Notes under the pieces: generated by a model
Databases searched by the model: none
Told to the model about the DNA's origin: nothing
What the model saw: the letters and a program-made list of their open reading frames with translations, nothing else
Shown here: positions 5,199-6,462 of the stretch, piece by piece
How positions within the stretch are numbered: position 1 is the stretch's first letter
Layout: every line of letters begins with the position of its first letter
Translations under genes and position numbers: made by a program
NCBI GenBank assembly: GCA_020200615.1
Contig: JAIVIH010000409.1
Span: forward strand, 1-6,462
DNA length: 6,462 bases
Origin: Actinomycetota bacterium
Lineage (GTDB): Bacteria > Actinomycetota > Acidimicrobiia > Acidimicrobiales > AC-14
Reading direction: 5' to 3'

Positions 5199-5204
5199 AC
5201 CCTA
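5199..5204 (-). promoter_or_regulatory. -10 hexamer TAGGGT upstream of the mshA-like gene
   Basis: On the minus strand TAGGGT (TANNNT) ends ten bases before the GTG at 5188, giving a leader of zero to four bases. Its first three bases are also the TAG stop codon of the XRE gene. The spacing is slightly longer than in the other leaderless cases, so confidence is lower. Confidence 0.4.
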
Positions 5205-5570
5205 CCCAGGAGCGCGATCTTCCCCGCCCCCGTCCGCCCGGTACTTCAGGTACAGCTCGACCAGGGCCCCCTTCTGGTCGTCGCTCAGGGTCGGATCCCG
5301 GAGAATGTGCCCGACCAGGTCCCCATCGGCGGCGGACTCGAGGATGCCGGCCCGCACGTACAGCTCCTCGGTGGGGACGGCCAGGGCGCGGGCGATCCGC
5401 TGGAGCACCTCGGCCGACGGCTTCCGGAGGCCCCGCTCGATCTGGCTCAGGTAGGGATTGGAGATGCCCGACACGTCCGACAGCCGCCGCAGCGAGAGCC
5501 GGTGGCTCGACCGCTGGGCGCGAATGAACTCGCCCAGTTCCTGTCGTCGCCCGTCGATGTCGTCCGGCAC
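5202..5570 (-). CDS. XRE-family transcriptional regulator (Rv0474-like)
   Basis: A 122-residue protein with an N-terminal Cro/C1-type helix-turn-helix at about 12-70. The core LSLRRLSDVSGISNPYLSQI (25-44) holds helices 2-3, followed by ERGLRKPSAEVLQRIARAL. The C-terminal part (LYVRAGILES, then LSDDQKGALVELYLKYRA) resembles, from memory, the conserved tail of mycobacterial Rv0474, whose family is widespread in actinomycetes and poorly characterised. It should bind DNA as a dimer; ligand and targets are unknown. The start is GTG 5570, seven bases after a -10 hexamer. It lies 55 bases after the rsiG-like gene and its TAG stop forms part of the next gene's -10 hexamer. The last dozen residues (GGGEDRAPG) look disordered. 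Confidence 0.87.
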   Translation of the reverse strand: MPDDIDGRRQELGEFIRAQRSSHRLSLRRLSDVSGISNPYLSQIERGLRKPSAEVLQRIARALAVPTEELYVRAGILESAADGDLVGHILRDPTLSDDQKGALVELYLKYRADGGGEDRAPG

Positions 5571-5577
5571 GGCCGCG

Positions 5578-5583
5578 ACCGTA
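5578..5583 (-). promoter_or_regulatory. -10 hexamer TACGGT of a leaderless promoter (XRE gene)
   Basis: On the minus strand TACGGT (TANNNT) is followed by seven bases (CGCGGCC) and then the GTG at 5570, so the transcript would start at the start codon. No Shine-Dalgarno sequence is present. Confidence 0.55.
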
Positions 5584-5621
5584 CCGAGGAGCCCGAGTCG
5601 ACTCAGAATCCGCCTCGGACC

Positions 5622-5640
5622 GACGTCAGGCCTTGACGTC
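5622..5640 (-). terminator. Hairpin across the stop codon of the rsiG-like gene
   Basis: Perfect 7-bp inverted repeat GACGTCA / TGACGTC with a 5-base loop (arms 5634-5640 and 5622-5628); the stop codon at 5626-5628 is the loop-side end of the downstream arm. No T-tract follows. Because GACGTC is itself a palindrome, the site could instead bind a dimeric regulator. Confidence 0.4.
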
Positions 5641-6150
5641 GCCCTGTTGCTCGTAGCGACTGGCCAGCTCGGCCTGGACGGCGTCGATCACGCCGAAAAT
5701 GGCTCGCCTCTGGGCCGAGACCGTCTGCTCCAGCTGCTCGAGCCGGCCGGCGACCGCCTGCAGATCGTCGTCCGACAGGTCGGGAAGCGATCCGAGAGCA
5801 GCGGGGCCGCTGACGGCGTCCAGCTCGCGGGTCAGGTCGTCGTCGTCCGGCGGCACAAGGTTGGTGGGCATGCGGCCCGGGCCCGGCGTGCGGCCCCGGT
5901 CGGCCAGGATCTCGGGTAGCCGGGCGACCAGGTCGGACAGGTCGGAGGACGAGCTTCCGCTGGCCCGACGCTCCCTCTCGGCGGTGACGATGTCCAACCG
6001 CCCTTGGACCATGCGGCGCAGGTAGGAGAGCTTGGCCTCGACCTCCTGGGCTTCCGTTCGCATAGTCCGCAGCCGGTCGTCGTCATGCGCGCCGAGGTGG
6101 GCGAAGTAAGAGGCGCCGAGCAGTCGGTCGAGATCGTCTTTGAGGGCCAT
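5626..6150 (-). CDS. rsiG: RsiG-family c-di-GMP-binding anti-sigma factor homologue
   Basis: A 174-residue soluble protein. Streptomyces RsiG folds as an antiparallel coiled coil that, with c-di-GMP bound, holds the sporulation sigma factor WhiG inactive. Its signature is E-x3-S-x2-R-x3-Q-x3-D, repeated on each of the two helices. Here helix one has a perfect copy: E38, S42, R45, Q49, D53 (in EAKLSYLRRMVQGRLD). The distal helix has E141, S145, R148 and D156, but F152 replaces Gln. Between them lie LVARLPEILAD (74-84), also typical of the family, and an acidic disordered linker (PPDDDDLTREL). A short basic-acidic N-terminus precedes the first helix. No whiG or diguanylate cyclase gene is in the window. 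The start is ATG 6150, six bases after the sodX-like stop and eight after a -10 hexamer. Confidence 0.88.
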   Translation of the reverse strand: MALKDDLDRLLGASYFAHLGAHDDDRLRTMRTEAQEVEAKLSYLRRMVQGRLDIVTAERERRASGSSSSDLSDLVARLPEILADRGRTPGPGRMPTNLVPPDDDDLTRELDAVSGPAALGSLPDLSDDDLQAVAGRLEQLEQTVSAQRRAIFGVIDAVQAELASRYEQQGDVKA

Positions 6151-6156
6151 CCGACT

Positions 6157-6462
6157 TCAGGGTACCAACCGCCCGATCCGACCCCGCTGGCGATCGGGGT
6201 GGTAGCGGTAGACGACCCGTCCCCGAACCGTCGAGGGGGGAACGGCACCGAACTGACGGCTGTCGGTGCTGGCGCCGGGATTGTCACCTCTGAGCGTCAG
6301 CCCCGCCTGGGACACCGCCAGCACTCGCTTGACCACGAGCCTGCGGGACTGGCGGGGATCGGGGACCACCACCAGGTCACCGGGACGGGCTCTCCGGGTC
6401 CGCCACAGGAGGAGCCGATCACCGGGCTCGAGCGTGGGCGACATGCTCGGACCGAAGACTTC
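6157..6462 (-). CDS. sodX: Nickel SOD maturation protease (S26 family), N-terminus cut by window edge
   Basis: An S26-type peptidase of the small, membrane-anchor-free class that trims the N-terminus of nickel superoxide dismutase so that its Ni-hook can form. The frame runs off the right edge, and about 101 residues are visible. The catalytic Ser lies in EVFGPSMSPTLEPGD, at 6445-6447. An ATG at 6444 comes just after it and cannot be the true start, because it would remove the nucleophile. The general-base Lys is in LVVKRV, and the SPase box GDNPGASTDSRQFG with VPPSTVRGRVVYRY follows in the usual order. No transmembrane helix is visible, which favours SodX over a LepB signal peptidase. The sodN gene would be expected to the right of the window. 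A general S24/S26 peptidase remains possible. Confidence 0.75.
   Translation of the reverse strand, partial: EVFGPSMSPTLEPGDRLLLWRTRRARPGDLVVVPDPRQSRRLVVKRVLAVSQAGLTLRGDNPGASTDSRQFGAVPPSTVRGRVVYRYHPDRQRGRIGRLVP
6159..6164 (-). promoter_or_regulatory. -10 hexamer TACCCT of a leaderless promoter (rsiG-like gene)
   Basis: On the minus strand TACCCT (TANNNT) ends eight bases before the ATG at 6150 and overlaps the last codons and stop of the sodX-like gene. It would allow the rsiG-like gene its own near-leaderless transcript in addition to any read-through. Confidence 0.5.

Overview
The window is high-GC DNA (about 70% by eye) with compact, mostly minus-strand genes. It looks like an actinomycete chromosome, possibly an Acidimicrobiia-type lineage; that finer placement is inference. 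The gene set points the same way: an MshA-type glycosyltransferase, an RsiG-type c-di-GMP-binding anti-sigma factor, a BldC/Rv0500A-like small DNA-binding protein next to proC, an Rv0474-like XRE regulator and a SodX-type Ni-SOD maturation protease. As I remember the Mycobacterium tuberculosis map, homologues of several of these lie in the same order in the Rv0474-Rv0500A segment.

Layout. Plus strand: the tail of a membrane protein (1-203) and a single-domain response regulator (230-607). All the rest is on the minus strand; in its transcription order (right to left) it runs: sodX-like protease (cut by the right edge), rsiG-like gene (5626-6150), XRE regulator (5202-5570), mshA-like glycosyltransferase (3905-5188), a 311-bp non-coding stretch with inverted repeats (3594-3904), a secreted coiled-coil M23 peptidase (2475-3593), a damaged proC (1912-2434), the HTH protein (1613-1816), a DUF62 SAM hydrolase (712-1560) and a 29-residue membrane micro-ORF (620-709).

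Expression. Six genes have a TANNNT -10 hexamer 6-10 bases before the start codon and no clear Shine-Dalgarno sequence. This is the signature of leaderless transcripts, so most genes here are probably separate transcription units despite their tight packing. Four genes have a perfect 6-7 bp hairpin sitting across the stop codon.

Most notable points. (1) The mshA-like gene carries four in-frame 30-bp tandem repeats (GPSGPLSGVA x4) exactly where the family has its diphosphate-binding GR....K loop. (2) The RsiG homologue has a perfect E-x3-S-x2-R-x3-Q-x3-D motif in its first helix and a degenerate one in its last. (3) proC lacks its middle ~95 codons and changes frame at the junction. (4) The DUF62 enzyme has Ala where the catalytic His is expected. 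Points 1 and 3 may be real gene decay or assembly artefacts; the sequence alone cannot decide.

Roles by family: redox and thiol metabolism (mshA-like, sodX), c-di-GMP signalling (rsiG), cell-wall turnover (M23) and housekeeping (proC, SAM hydrolase). They do not form one pathway. I see no CRISPR array, tRNA, rRNA, insertion sequence or phage gene.
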